Positions 47,721-60,400 of a DNA stretch of 64,000 nt are shown here, piece by piece (position 1 is the first letter of the stretch; the number at the start of each line of letters is the position of its first letter). Both the position numbers and the translations under genes were made by a program. Origin of the DNA: Limanda limanda (lineage: Eukaryota > Chordata > Actinopteri > Pleuronectiformes > Pleuronectidae); the NCBI RefSeq assembly GCF_963576545.1, contig NC_083648.1, positions 16,381,436 to 16,445,435 of the forward strand, in the 5' to 3' direction. The notes beneath the pieces are model-generated. The model was not told where the DNA came from, made no database searches, and worked only from the letters and a program-made list of their open reading frames with translations.

Positions 47721-49069
47721 TACACAAACATATTTATGGTCCCAGTTTAAGATATATGAATGGGTCGACAGGTTTATATCTCAAATCAGTAGATGTTAAA
47801 AGTTGCCGTTAGGTTTAAAGACTGCACAAACTTAAGTGTCCTTAGGGTTTCAGATGAAGTTAAATGCCACAAATGGGCTCTTTTTAAGATGTTATTTTGT
47901 TCTTACTGAATAAAAGAGGCATTTGTCCTTCATTTTCAAGTGATGAACTATTTTTTAGACACAGACCAGATGGGGTAAATAATGGTTTAATCTAGATGGA
48001 TGTCTAGCAGTTTCCCATCAATGTGAAAGATATAAACAGGCTTTTTATTTAATGATGCTTCAGCCTGGGGAACATTGAGATTAACACCTTTGTTTGAGAA
48101 AGTGACAGAGAGAGGTCACATAATAACAAATAGGTACAAAAGATAAAACTGTGACTTAGTGTCTGTTGTTGTTCACCTTGTATTTTTACAAAATGCATTT
48201 ATTTAGCAGAAACCAATTATGTAACATCATCCAAACCTCAATTTACTTAAAAGTTAATTCAGTCCATTATGATTTAATGTGCCTTAACGTCAACAAACAG
48301 CAATGTTAGACCGATACATAAACATTTATTTCACATAACTTAGTTTTCCAGTGTTTTTCTCAAGGTGGTGCTTGTTCTTGAAAGTTGAAAGTTAAGAGCT
48401 TCTTAAAGAATAAATCATCTTTGAGGATCTAAGTAAAATTCATGCTTTACATACTTATTTCTTTGATCAATTTATGTTGTCTTTTTGCTTGCATTACCAC
48501 TAATTATCTGTGTTGCAGTTTAATATGAGATTAAGAGAAAAAATAACACGGAAAAAGTTTATTTGAGCTACTCTGTCAAGTGTAGTGTTTTGCATCATCG
48601 GTCTTTAAGTCCTGTTTTGTGAAATGTGTGGAAGACTGTTTGTCCCTTGAAGAAACTCTACAGCTTCGAAGAGTTTTCACTGTCACAACCTCTGTTTATT
48701 TATCGCCTTGTTCTGGCTGCTTTCAACATTTATTTGAAATGTGTTAGTGATAACGACATGAGCCTCTGAGAAGTGCCTCCGCCTTATTGTTGTTGTCTTG
48801 CAGTTAAAATGACACTAACTATCCACGTAGTGTAAATGTGAATTTTTACTCAAGTAAATAAGGCAGTTTTTTTACTAGCACTGGCAGCCTTGGCACCGGA
48901 GAAGGTCAGCCTCAGTTCAGGGTGGTTGTTTCCACCTGCAGTCAAAGAAATGTTTTTAAGTGTTTTTACCACATTCTACAATTCAGATAAAAGAAACAAT
49001 ACATTCGTTAAAAAGCTTTACTCAAGGTTGTAAAATTTAATGAGCATCTCAACCGAGACAGATAAAAAA

Positions 49070-49320
49070 ACTCAAAAGGAGTTTGACATTTTGGAAAATA
49101 TTTTTTCTTGCTGAGCGTTAGATGAGAACATTGATACCTCTTTAATATATGTCCTCTTAATGTGATGCTACAGCCTGCAGCTGGTTAGTTTAGCTCAGGA
49201 CAAAGACTGTAAACTGAGGGTTACGCTGGGTCTGTCCTACCATCACCTCCTAATCTCACCAATTAACACATATCATCACATTTGTTTCATTTGGACACTA
49301 ATTCTTTATTTTATGTATGC
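49070..49320 (+). repeat. Teleost-type interspersed repeat (GCTGAGCGTTAGATGAGAA type)
   Basis: TTTGACATTTTGGAAAATAT, TTGCTGAGCGTTAGATGAGA, GATGCTACAGCCTGCAGCTG, GTTAGTTTAGCTCAGGACAA, AGACTGTAAACTGAGGG and CTCACCAATTAACACATATC follow each other in the order seen in a very common fish repeat. No coding capacity is visible. Its class is not certain from sequence alone. Confidence 0.7.
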
Positions 49321-50243
49321 CCATGTCTCAGACTAATTACTGGGCATGAATCCAAACCTCTGCAGGTGTTTGTTGATTGTTTAGCAAACTCATGGTGTCA
49401 ACACGTCCTCGGGACTAATCATTTGCTGTTATCACTTAATATTCAATGAGAAATGTTTTGACTTTTTGGCAACTCAGTTTATGGAGCACGCAACTACAAG
49501 CAATGCTCTTAGAAATAATAAAACCTTGTCTATTTTCTTTCATCTATTTAGTCATTTTTCCTGTCTCTATTAAAAGCACTTCAGCTATTCACCTCTCCAA
49601 AACGCTCCCTGTTTACTGCCTGTCAGCTGTTGGATTGCTGCAGTTAAATAAATTAGGTTTCCTCCTCATGGTCCAATCTTCTCCTAATTAAGTGCAACAA
49701 ACACAAACACATGCATAACCTTAGGCAGAGTGTGTACCCCTGGACATGGGTCTCCAGGGTCAATTATGGCAATGTAATGATTGTAATTGGTTAATTTTTG
49801 GCTCATTACCCTATTTTATGTCTCCTGCAGTGGATTTTAATTTAGTGAAGGAGTGATGGCTGGCCTGGCTGTGGGTGATAGATGAGAGTCGGCGCTAGGA
49901 GAAAATAAAAAGGGAGCTCCTTCATTAATGGTGTTTAGGAATGAGTTGCCATGTTACCAGGCCCACACCCACGCAGAGACAGAGTGAAGGGCAGCAGAGA
50001 ATGTCATTGACACAAATTGACAGCGAGTATACAGTACAAAACAGTAATAGACATTGTATGTATAGTGGCCACATGGTTGGAGTCAAAGCTTCTCATAAAT
50101 ATACATTTCTTGTCTGTCCATCAGTCAGAATCTACTTACACAGCCCATGTCAATGTCATATTGACAAGCAGACAAAAGGAGCAAGGGTAATAACACTTTG
50201 CCTTACGTCCAAATTTCTCTTCTGAGACTGTCAGTAAGAGTCG

Positions 50244-50264
50244 CCCCCCCCCCCCCCCCCCCCC
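50244..50264. repeat. 21-base poly-C run
   Basis: Twenty-one consecutive Cs in ordinary AT-rich intron. It is liable to length error in sequencing. Confidence 0.95.
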
Positions 50265-51735
50265 TTCCTAATTTCTTTGCTCTGTGTATTTTGCACACAT
50301 TTTGACATTCCAATCACAGCTCAGGTCTGGATCCCCATTGATGTGGACCTGCAGCATCTGACAGCTGCCCGAGTGAAATAAGATTATTGTGCATCCTCAC
50401 CTGCCACTGTGGCTTCTTTCAGCTGCACCCGGACAAAAAGGGCTAGTGCTCACTTTTCCAAAAGTGCCAGAACGTTTGAAAGGCAATTTCAGACGTGTGA
50501 CAGTGTAATAGATGAGGGCAGCGAGGGCCATCAGTCAAGTGCTGAATAGAACTAAGTCAGACTTCCTAGCTAACATATACTTATAACCATTCTCCTGCCT
50601 GTGCACTTGCTGGAAATGACTCAATTTTCCTCCCTGGCAGAAAACTGCAGCAGGAAATTACTTTGGAAAGTTACTCACAATCCAGACCTATTTTTTTCGA
50701 AGATGATGTCCGTTGGGTATTTTAAAAAATGCTGGTACTTTGTCGCAGTGGCGCTAAACTACTGTGACAAAAGTCTCTCAATATTCTAGCACCTCATTTC
50801 AAGAGAACTGTGGCAAAATGAACTGTGAATATTGGTGCACACGTGTAACCAAACGATCCTAAACAAAAACCCTTAGGGCCTCTTTGTCTATTCTCATCCT
50901 GAATGGACGCTGAAAGCCACAGTAATGATATTAGCTTAAAGTAAATATAGATCAAAAGCCCTCTGAGTGATTCGTCTCCAGTTAGAAAACAAACCAGCAG
51001 GCTACAGAAGATAAAGATTTCTTTGAGCCAAAATGTTTTTTCTCCTGCTTAATAATTAGAGGGGGTGGTTTGATAAACAGTGTGAATGTTCAAAAATAGC
51101 TTAAAAGTAACTTAAAAACTAAAATAAAGGAGAGCATACTGTGCTCATGCATGTGTACAACATGTTATAATATCCATTAGTGTTATAAGTATACTTCCTC
51201 AATCCATCATCATTTCATGTTAGATAGGGGAATTGTCCTTTGTCCATTGCCAACCTTTCCCATATTTCCTTTTATTTGAGCTTTCTTTCCCCCTACCTCC
51301 CATAGCGTGTGGTAGATGAAGACGGTCTAATAGCAGCCCCTCTCTGCCCTTCTCAGACCTTTTGTTGACCTTTTTGTGTCATTTAACTCTTATCACAAGT
51401 GTGGCTGTTGCTACGAGGCGGGGATTTCGTCAACTCGCAGACCAGATGGATGGGGTATGATGACAGATTTGCTGTGGTGCAGCAAATATCATGAACCTCA
51501 CTATGAAGTGATAACCTGAAACTAACCCCAGAGGTGGTCAGTGATGCATAGGCTGCATTATCACCACAGAGGAAATGCAGCAAATCTCTCACTGCAAAGA
51601 CAAATAAAAGAGCCCACACTTAAGTGAATAGAAATTTGTGTTCTTTTTTGGGGTATATATATTTACTGAACGGTAACATATAATTGGATAAATTTGGTCA
51701 AATTGTTTTTCAATTTTACTTGATATGTTCATCAC

Positions 51736-51915
51736 TTCAACCGAGGAGGTTATGTTTTCATCACCGTTTGTTTGACTAGCAGCAGGATTATTCCAAAAAT
51801 TAAATCACCTTAGACAGAACTCTACACATTTAGGAGTCCAGTAATTTGATTCTATAACATGGTGAGATAGGGCATCGCCGTGGCAGAGGTATGCACTCCC
51901 CAAGCGCCCCTCTAG
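51736..51915 (+). repeat. Interspersed repeat (GGAGGTTATGTTTTC family), copy 2
   Basis: This opens CCGAGGAGGTTATGTTTTCA and GTTTGTTTGACTAGCAGCAG, and closes GTGAGATAGGGCATCGCCGT and GGCAGAGGTATGCACTCCCC. Those are the two ends of the family, with the middle deleted (about 180 bases). Confidence 0.7.
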
Positions 51916-52051
51916 TTTAAACTGCATTAACCTTTTATAATACTAACAATTATTGTCATATATTATTATCTTGCACCGCTCTCAGATAGTGAAATGACCT
52001 CTGAGCAGTCACTCTAGCACGTTTTTGATTTGTTTTTTCATTGTCTATTAA

Positions 52052-52130
52052 TAGAGATGTTCCGATACCATTTTTTCTTCCCGATACCTGGACTTTTTCA
52101 TATCAGCTGAAATCAAAGACTGCATTTAAA
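52052..52130 (+). mobile_element. hAT-like terminal remnant (TAGAGATGTTCCGATACC end)
   Basis: TAGAGATGTTCCGATACCAT, then TTCCCGATACCTGGAC and CATATCAGCTGAAATC, is the sort of end found on hAT-type fish elements, with repeated CCGATACC words. No partner end was found downstream. Confidence 0.5.
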
Positions 52131-53554
52131 AAATTATGACTCAAATGTATTTCATTAGTAGTATGCTACTAATGATGATGGAAATGATGATTGATATCAT
52201 TGTTGTATGGCCTGGTTCAGGTTAAACGCTTCAACAAATACTTTTGCATGTTGCGTTTCATGCGGAGACTCATTGTGGCAAATCTGTATAAATATAAATG
52301 ATCAAACATGTCAGCGACGCATGCGTGAGCTTTTGCCTGACGTCTGTTATGACAAACCTAACTAACGCCCAGAGCTCGATGAAAGACGACAGATTAGGTT
52401 ATCTTAACCTCCACTGCATATCGAAACCACACTGCTGATTACCTCTTTTCAAGATGTTTCCCCTGAATTGACCCTCCTGATGAATGTTGCATGTGGTCTC
52501 ACCCCACAGCCCACACACCTGCTGGCCCGCCTGACTGATGGTGCAGTTTTGTCATTTTAATAAGAGTGCATTAGTATGCAAACGATCGCCTGGTGTTCTC
52601 AAATGCCACCTGTCTGCTTCCATTGATGCTGTGTTTGTTTTAAGTCATGCTATGGTTAAACATCTATGTTAGATGATGTGAGAGTTATCCTGCACTCTAC
52701 TACTGAAAGACATAGGGTCGGGTGAGAGAGAGCGAGAAAGAAGAGAGTGACACAAAAGAGACAGATTCAATTATTTCTGCTGAGTGTGTCGTGTGTTTAC
52801 AGACTTCAGGAGGAGGTAAATTAAACCTTCTGCTTGTGTAAAACTGCAGAGACACACAACCGCTGTATGCTGACGATTGAAAGCTCATTTGAAAGCTTGA
52901 TTAAACAATGTTTTTATATCAACAAAGAATGACATCCCTCCCTATAAAGTCAATGGGTTGCCACAACTGTCCACCTCACCGACAAATTACATGCCGGCCT
53001 GTTGTTCTGGGTCTGGCAGCTAATTTACCCTCATAGTTGTGAGTCCTCTATCTCAGGAAAACCATGTAAAGTCACCGGCAGCTGCTCTGAGCAAACATGC
53101 ACAGAGAAGATGAGTGCATGCCACCTGCCTAATGCAAAAGGACAGGAAGTTAATGTCAAATATCAAGCAAAAACCCAAGAGGGGTGGAGGGCCTATCAGG
53201 CCGTAATATTTACCTGTCGGCCAGTTATTATTCTTAAAAACAGATTTGTATGCTGGAGAACACTATACTCAAACAATATGAATATCATTTCATCAAAATA
53301 TTGCTTAAATATTGCTACATACCTTCATTTTCTCGGTTGTGATTCAAAAGTGCGCTCATGACAAGTCCCACATGTAGAGATATTGTAACTGGCAGATTTA
53401 TAAGTCAGCTATTCACCTAGTATGACTGTATAACTTGATAACTGACATCGGACATCCTCTTGATTTAAAGGTGTCTTATATTTATATGTAGTGTGCATCT
53501 CCTAGCTTTATTTAAATCTCATCCCTTATTCCGTGGTTGTTGGTATTGTATTTG

Positions 53555-53697
53555 GCTTCTGTATGAGATAGTGACAGCAGAGAGAGACAGGAAACATAGG
53601 CAGAGCAGTAAATGGGTCCACCAGCTGGGAGTCAAACTGGGGACCTGCTGCTTGAGGGCAGGTACGCCCATGGGGTACGCACACTAACCATCAGGTC
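53555..53697 (-). mobile_element. tRNA-derived SINE-like repeat, copy 3
   Basis: AGCAGAGAGAGACAGGAAAC (53576-53595), then GCTGGGAGTCAAACTGGGGA and CCTGCTGCTTGAGGGCAGG, then GGGGTACGCACACTAACCAT, is the same teleost repeat type. GTCAAACTGGGGAC corresponds to a decayed B box, and the anticodon-stem-like region is recognisable. It lies on the minus strand relative to clstn2. Confidence 0.6.
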
Positions 53698-53984
53698 TTT
53701 TTTTCTTCTCCTGTTCTTAGCATCACTAGAAAGCAATAATACCAGAGAGGATTTCATTAATTGCAGATGGTTTTGGCAGACGTGTGTTCTCAAACCTGTT
53801 TGTATTGAAAAGCTGTCAGAGCAACAGGAAACACAGTTGCGGTACTCATCAGTTGGATACAAGGAAACTAAAATGGCACTCAGTGACCATCTCATTAAAT
53901 TTTAATTAAATTTTACACACTTGTAGATATCAGTTATCTAAATAAAGAAATGTCAGAAAAAGAAATCAAATATTTTTCGTTATA

Positions 53985-54422
53985 TTCAAGTTTTGTGGAA
54001 ATCTGTTGAGAAGTATTTGCGTAATCCTGCGAACCATGAAACTACACTCTCACTCATAAGAGTGCATACCTCCACCAAAGCCCAACAGTCTCCATATGAG
54101 GCTACATTTACATTTACTAGATCCAGGTTTTTATTTGATCTGCATCAAATCACACAAACTTATGAATATCGGCCCCCTAAACATGTTTTTTATTTAAGAT
54201 CATTGAATTATTCTTAGACAAATCAAAGAACATTTAGAAAAACACCCTATTTTACAATGTTATAAAATTAAAAGAGAGATCTGCCCCATGATCTGGATCT
54301 GCACAGATTTTTTTCTGACCCAGGTTTTGTGGTAATCTGTTCAGTAGTTTTGTGAAATTTTGCTAACTTACAAACAAACCAGTAAACCAACGGACCGGGT
54401 TGAAAACATAACCTCCCTAATT
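53985..54422 (-). repeat. Interspersed repeat (GGAGGTTATGTTTTC family), copy 3, with partial duplication
   Basis: On the plus strand, AGAGTGCATACCTCCACCAA (from about 54059) through GATCTGCCCCATGATCTGGATC to TTGAAAACATAACCTCCCT is a near full-length antisense copy. Immediately upstream (about 53990-54045) lies a second scrap of the same family, GTTTTGTGGAAATCTGTTGA, matching the later segment GTTTTGTGGTAATCTGTTCA. Two copies, or a rearranged one, therefore abut. Confidence 0.7.
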
Positions 54423-55354
54423 CAGTTAATAGGTCAGATTGGTCGTTGTCTGTCTGCCTCAAATTCACAAAGACACATCTATGCAGGTACTTAAAATGAA
54501 GACACAGATATACCATTTACTCATAGAAATAAACTAGACCATGTCCTTTGTCTCATCCAATCTCAATTTTAGTTTGTGTTAGAAAATAGAAAAGGTGTGA
54601 ATGATTTTATTGGAGCCTCTGTACAAGTTGAGATCTTATTATTGTGATTAGTAACACAAGTTTACCTGCTATGTCATGTCAAATGTCTGCCGTAAGAAAA
54701 GGTTTTTGTGTGAGTGTGTATGCTCGATAGTCTGCTTGCGTGCAGTGGAGCATGTCCACAAGACAAAAATGTGTGAGTAGGTGTCTGTGTGACAGTGTGT
54801 GTTTCTTCTATAAACCAGTGGGCCATGTCCTTCTCTACTCAGTGAGCCGCTGAGCTGACAGAGGTCACAGCCGAAGCCACAGTGACATTTACAGCTCAGA
54901 GGCTTATGGAGACTCCCTGCTGTACCTGGCAGCCTGTGATTATCTCAGAGCCATGCTGGCCTGCGGTCCAACAGAAAGGGTGTTGAAAATAGGGGAAATG
55001 AAAAGAAACATGATGAAATGAATGTCACCTGGGGGAGGTGTGACTTGTTCGAAATACGTGACAGCCAAGAAAAGAATGACCAGAAAGCAGGTTGACTTCA
55101 GGGTGGTCAAAGTGATTTTTTTGTTTATTTGTAATATTATGGGAAAAAAAGAAGGGAGAAGTCCCTGCTCATCCAAAATCTTGTTTTCTTGAGAAACTAC
55201 TAAACTGCCTTGAATAACACGCTTGATAACTTCTTTCTAAAGAATAGACGGTTTCTTTTCAAGCTCTCATACTTGTTATTTCACTGGTACTTTATATTTT
55301 GTTAATTGTGAAACATGTATCAAAGAATAACTTAAAGAGATACTCCGCATTTCT

Positions 55355-55372
55355 CCCCCCCGCCCCCGCCCT
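55355..55372. repeat. C7-G-C5-G-C3 tract (minus-strand G-quadruplex / i-motif candidate)
   Basis: Three C runs separated by single Gs. The first run is long enough to be split into two triplets, so four G triplets are available on the minus strand. Confidence 0.85.
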
Positions 55373-55849
55373 TCATGTGGCCCTAATACTTTGTCATAAT
55401 TAGAAAGGCCGCAGGCAACAGCAATACTTATAATGAGACATAAAACAGACAGATTATTGCTTCTATCTCGCATAAAATAAGGTTCAAATGCTTTATGAAT
55501 TGTTTAATTGTGGACATATTGAATTGATGAGTTATTGCCCATAAAGACATTTTAAGAATATAGAGTTCCTTAATACATAATACATAAATATATTTTTACT
55601 TTCTGACATTTGTTATGACTCAATAAACAACCACTTACCACTATCCTGTCCTACATCCATTATAGTTTTGCTCCTGTAGTCAATTTAGAGATCTGACAGT
55701 GGCCAGCAGCTCTCAGTCTGCTACCCATCCTCTTGTGAGAATGTGAGACGCTGCCACTCACATTCATCCCAAAAAACTGTAATATTCCCCTTGTTCAAGG
55801 GACTATTTAACTGTCAGCTGGTGACCCTGGGAGAGCAGAAAACTGTCAG

Positions 55850-56330
55850 TTCAAGCAAAGAGCGGATGACAGAGGAACAGAGGAAAGATGAGAGGAAGGT
55901 GAGAGATTGGGCAGAAACCAGAGCGGGTGAGGCGTGTAAGGGGTACGGGAGGGCAAGGTTGAGCGGTGCATCTGGGTGGTGATGTTAAGAGCAGAAGAAT
56001 CGCTTACCGCTGTGAAATCTGCTGCAGAGAAAGGAAGGATGGATATGATGTGGAGGAGGAGGTTAGGAGGAGGAGAGGAAGGACAGAGCAATACTAGAGA
56101 GTTTGATAGTGCTGTTAATAACAGCATTCGTTTTCTTACACATAATCACTCTGGATGCTTCCTCCTTTTCTTCCATTTTATCTCCCTGCAGCGTCTCCTC
56201 TCCCCTCACTCCTTTTTTAATCCACTCCTTTGTATCTCTTTGACCTCCCCTCTACTTTCAGTGCTGGTTTTCTCCTCAGTGCTCATTTCTCAGATGTCCT
56301 CTTTCTCCTGTCTTAGGTTGGTTTACTCTC
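55850..56330. repeat. Second purine-to-pyrimidine switch
   Basis: A purine-rich stretch (55850-56097, GGAGGAGGAGG and GAGGAAGG words) is followed by a pyrimidine-rich stretch (56155-56330). There is no gene signature on either strand. Confidence 0.65.
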
Positions 56331-56452
56331 ACTATTGGTGAACTCAAACCATGGTTAGGAATTCCTTTTAATACTGTGAGCTTCGGAGAAGAAAAAATAT
56401 AGTTTCCTTCGTGGTCTAACTTTTGATGCATGATGCCAGAGGAGCACACAAA

Positions 56453-56475
56453 CAAACACACACACACACACACAT
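56453..56475. repeat. (AC)n microsatellite
   Basis: A run of about ten AC units preceded by ACAAACAAAC. Confidence 0.9.
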
Positions 56476-57424
56476 AATTTGCACAATTTCCCACTTAACT
56501 TGATAAACAACCTTGTGCCTCATTTATCTTTCCCTTTTTACATATTTTCGCTGGAGAGATCTTGAGTACTTAGCATAAGGCTTATTTCCCAGTCTGTTGT
56601 GGCACTCAAGCCCATCATCTTTCACTCACAAGTAGCCTCTCACAGTGGTGTCTGACTTCAGCTGTTAACACTCCACTCACTATTGGCTTTCAGCACTTCG
56701 GCCAAAATGCCTCTCAGAGCGCTCTTCCTCAGTATTTAAGTCACACAGCCACAAGGACTTCCCGCGGTTCAATTAACAGGCTACACTGACAGTCACAGTT
56801 CATCTGATGAATTCTAATCCCACAACTTCAGAAGTTGCAATTAACTCTAATTGCGTAGCAGACCACCAAAGCCCCCAGCAGAATGAATGTCGATTGTCTG
56901 TAATATTGAATTCTCCCCATCCTATGTTGTGTTCTCCAAGGCGTATACTTCCCAATGTGAATAGATAACCAGTGTGTCTGTGTATATATGTTGGTGTGTC
57001 TGCACTTTACGTCTGTGCGAGCTGCTGATTTGTCACCCTGAGGTCAAGTGTATGGTGTGACAATCTCCCAAATGCAATTAGAAAGTGGCCTGCTATCTGA
57101 TGAATTGCCCCTGCATGTCTCAGCTGACTGGGAGTCCACTGTGGCTGGTCACAGGTAAATACATGTATGTGCACTGCATGCAGACAGACACACTTCAAGT
57201 TATCTGAATTCTATTGTATTCTTGTTTGGTGCACTTTCACGTGTCAGGCAGGGTCTAAAGAAATTGATTATATTGTTATTTCTTTTATAGCATAAGTTTT
57301 TCATTGAGTACGGACTAGGTAAGAAAGTTGATGTTGATTTTTTTGTTTTTATAAGACGGTTGTTGCTCACTTTTGAGATACAGGGTTTGGTTGCTTCCTA
57401 TTTATCTGGATTGATTTTTCCCTG

Positions 57425-57465
57425 AACGTATTACATTACATTACATTTAATTTAGCTGACGCGTG
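57425..57465 (-). mobile_element. SINE 3' tail scrap
   Basis: ATTACATTACATTACATTTA followed by ATTTAGCTGACGCG is the tail of the SINE type seen at 17568-17750 (ATG/TGTAA repeats plus GCGTCAGCTAAAT). Nothing else of the element remains. Confidence 0.5.
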
Positions 57466-60400
57466 TTCATGTCTTCATACAAACTTAATTTTTTATAAAT
57501 ACCATCTATTTGTTGCAAAGAGTGTGAGTATGTGGGTGCACATGGTGGACTTACCAGATCAAATAGAATACTTGATATTGGAAATAATATCAAGGTGTGA
57601 CAAAAATGCAGAGGCACCACAGACATTTGAAAACTGTGTTTTAATTGAAGCAATATTTGGAGTCTTCACTTCTGAACCATGCAGCCTAATCATGCCTGTC
57701 CTGACCTGGAGCCTCAGTGTCACCAGCATATTTTGAAAATGCTTTAAACTTAATGTGCATTAATAATAATAACAATGCCCTGCAATATTTTGATTTGTAG
57801 GCTAAATCATAGACAACATGGATACAAGGCAAATAGCATCAGAGTGTAGAGGTGTATCTAAAACTGGTAACTGAGTGTAGATGGAACAGCAGGAGCCTAA
57901 ACAGTACATCCATAAAAGAACAGCCTGAGGCTGCCTTGACAGTGAAAACATATTTAATCAGGCAAGAAGTTAGTGGGGACAGCTGGAGTGATTCAAGCTC
58001 TAAAGCAGGAGAGAACTAACGGCACATATCCTTGTTTGCTCAGTCATACACAGCCATGTGCTCCTTATGCCACTAGAATGTTCAGAGTGAGGTGCGTCTT
58101 CGTGATGGCATTCTGTCTACAATGAAATAAACAAAAACTAGCTGCAAAAAATACTCACCAAGAACCTGATGGCATTTTTAGCCTTCAGCCATTTTCTTAT
58201 TTTCAGCATTGGAAAAACACAGAGCACAAACACAGTGCAAAGCATAAGCTGAGTCAATAAAGTCTGACTAAAATCAGGCACATTGTAATGAAGACCTTTA
58301 CCCACAGAATAATTCTCATTTTTATCCTGTTTATTTGTTGCTCACTGTGCATATTGTGTGTGTCCACATATTGTGTATCGTATGCATGTGTAGTTGTCTC
58401 AGAGAGTGAGGAGTTATCTGAGGGTCAGTAGTGGGAGGAAGTGTAATCCAGTCATTAATTAAACGAGAAGAAGGGCAGGAGAGTGAAGGAATCGGGGCTT
58501 AAAGCCGCCTGATAGTGTGCCTGCTTAGAAACTCACTTTAATCAAGGCCTTCTATCCCCCTCTTAACACACACACACACACAAGCACACAGAGTCAAATC
58601 TTGATACTGAAGCTTTTGTGTCTAAGGCTCTAATGCTGTACACAGAGACAGACAAACGGACACAGACACACCAGATGGAGTCTCAACAGTATTTGATTAA
58701 GAAGAGGAACTAACATGATTTTTCTTTATCTGTTCACATGAGGCTTTTTTGAAATCACTCCTCAAATTCAAGATGATACATCAGATTGACAACAACCGAT
58801 TTTTAAACATCAACAAACCCAATGCATAAAGCTTTTCTATATGTCTACACGTATATCTTGACTTTAACTATTTGACAGGCAAATATTACAGGTCTTGTAA
58901 ATATCAGATTAATGGTAAATCCGTTGAATTGGATTTAACATGTGTATCTCATTCAGTTGGAGCCCTACAAGGCCACCAGGGAAAACAATGGTTGAAATGT
59001 TGTCCTCCTTTTGGGATCTATTCAGATTGATGATCAATTTCAACAGAAAGTTATTGTACCAATTCCTTAAAATGGAAACTCAGTATGGCCTGTGTGACCT
59101 ACCATGTCTTTCAGCATCAGTTTGGCTTTCTTCAGCAGACTGCAGGCACAGGCTCTTCAGGTTTCTCTCTGCTGCCATGGACACAATCTGGTTTGAAAGC
59201 TTGAAAGCTGATGCTGCTTCAAGTTGTAAGAACATTTACAAAATACTAGTATTCAGTGAGCATTCAGAAGCATTTCTTAAGAGCGATAATTTAAAAACAC
59301 ATTGAGAACATTCAGTATATAAAAGGACCCACATCTATGATTGCTTCATTCAGAGCCTATGAGTCACTGTGGAGATATCTACATAAAAAAAAATAAAATC
59401 TGCACAATAATGGAAGAAGTGCTGGTATCTTCCCTACAAAAAAATAGTTATTCAAATAGTGTGATATAGTCAACAATAACATCCAGGGACCTGGCCAGCA
59501 GCAACAAATAAATACATCCCTGAGTTAACTTGCAATTACTTAGTCCTATTTATGCCGTTTGGTTTAACCATCTCATTACGCATATAAATAAAGGACAGGC
59601 AGATTACAGGCTGATAACATTAACAGAGACTTGTCTCTGAATCATCTAAATACACAACTGTAATTGGAACAGGGGGATGATGAAAGCAGACGACAGAGCG
59701 ACAGTGTTTTCTGCCCTGACCACTGAGCTCCTGAGTTGATGCAAAACTCGATGATTGGCAGGCGAACTATTCACCCAATCGGTACTGCGCTGGACTTTTA
59801 GAAGAATGGACAGTCCTATGGTTTGTGGTTTACAGTAACCAGGCTCTCTTTTGCATAACAAACACTAGTCTGTTAATCTCCTGTAATCTCTGTTTAATCT
59901 CTATTGGTTTAATGTACTAGGAAAAAAATTCTTGGATGACAATTTTTGTTAACCTCTAAATATGTATACATCAAACTGTTTGCATCAAATATGACACAGC
60001 AGGTATATAAGGTAATTTACTAGAATTCCTATTAGAACTAAAATGTATGTGTTATGTAACATAAGAAGTACAACAAAGACACTAGTATTAATTTATTTTT
60101 CTCTTAATTTATTTATTTATTCTTGAACTTAATTTATCCTGAATAAATAGAGGGCAACGTCCTTAAATGTTAATGTTTGTTATACTTAACAACACAATAT
60201 TCAAGTAACTGTCATACATTAACAAAAGTATCTTCTTTTAATTATTTCCGGTTTTCATTATTCATGTATTCATTACAACTAATCAAATAAATCTGTTTTG
60301 TTTATCTTTTGGAATAATGGATTAATTTGTAATGCTATCAAAATTTGTTCAGTGGAACCAAATTGTGAGCACTATCCAAAACGTTTATGTGGCCTGGATT

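Noticed and set aside
53002..53361. 119-codon plus-strand frame with several cysteines
   Set aside because: Cysteine spacing fits no known module; no acceptor or donor at sensible places.
58940..59305. 121-codon plus-strand frame
   Set aside because: No domain, no expected splice context for calsyntenin, and not in a repeat I can identify.
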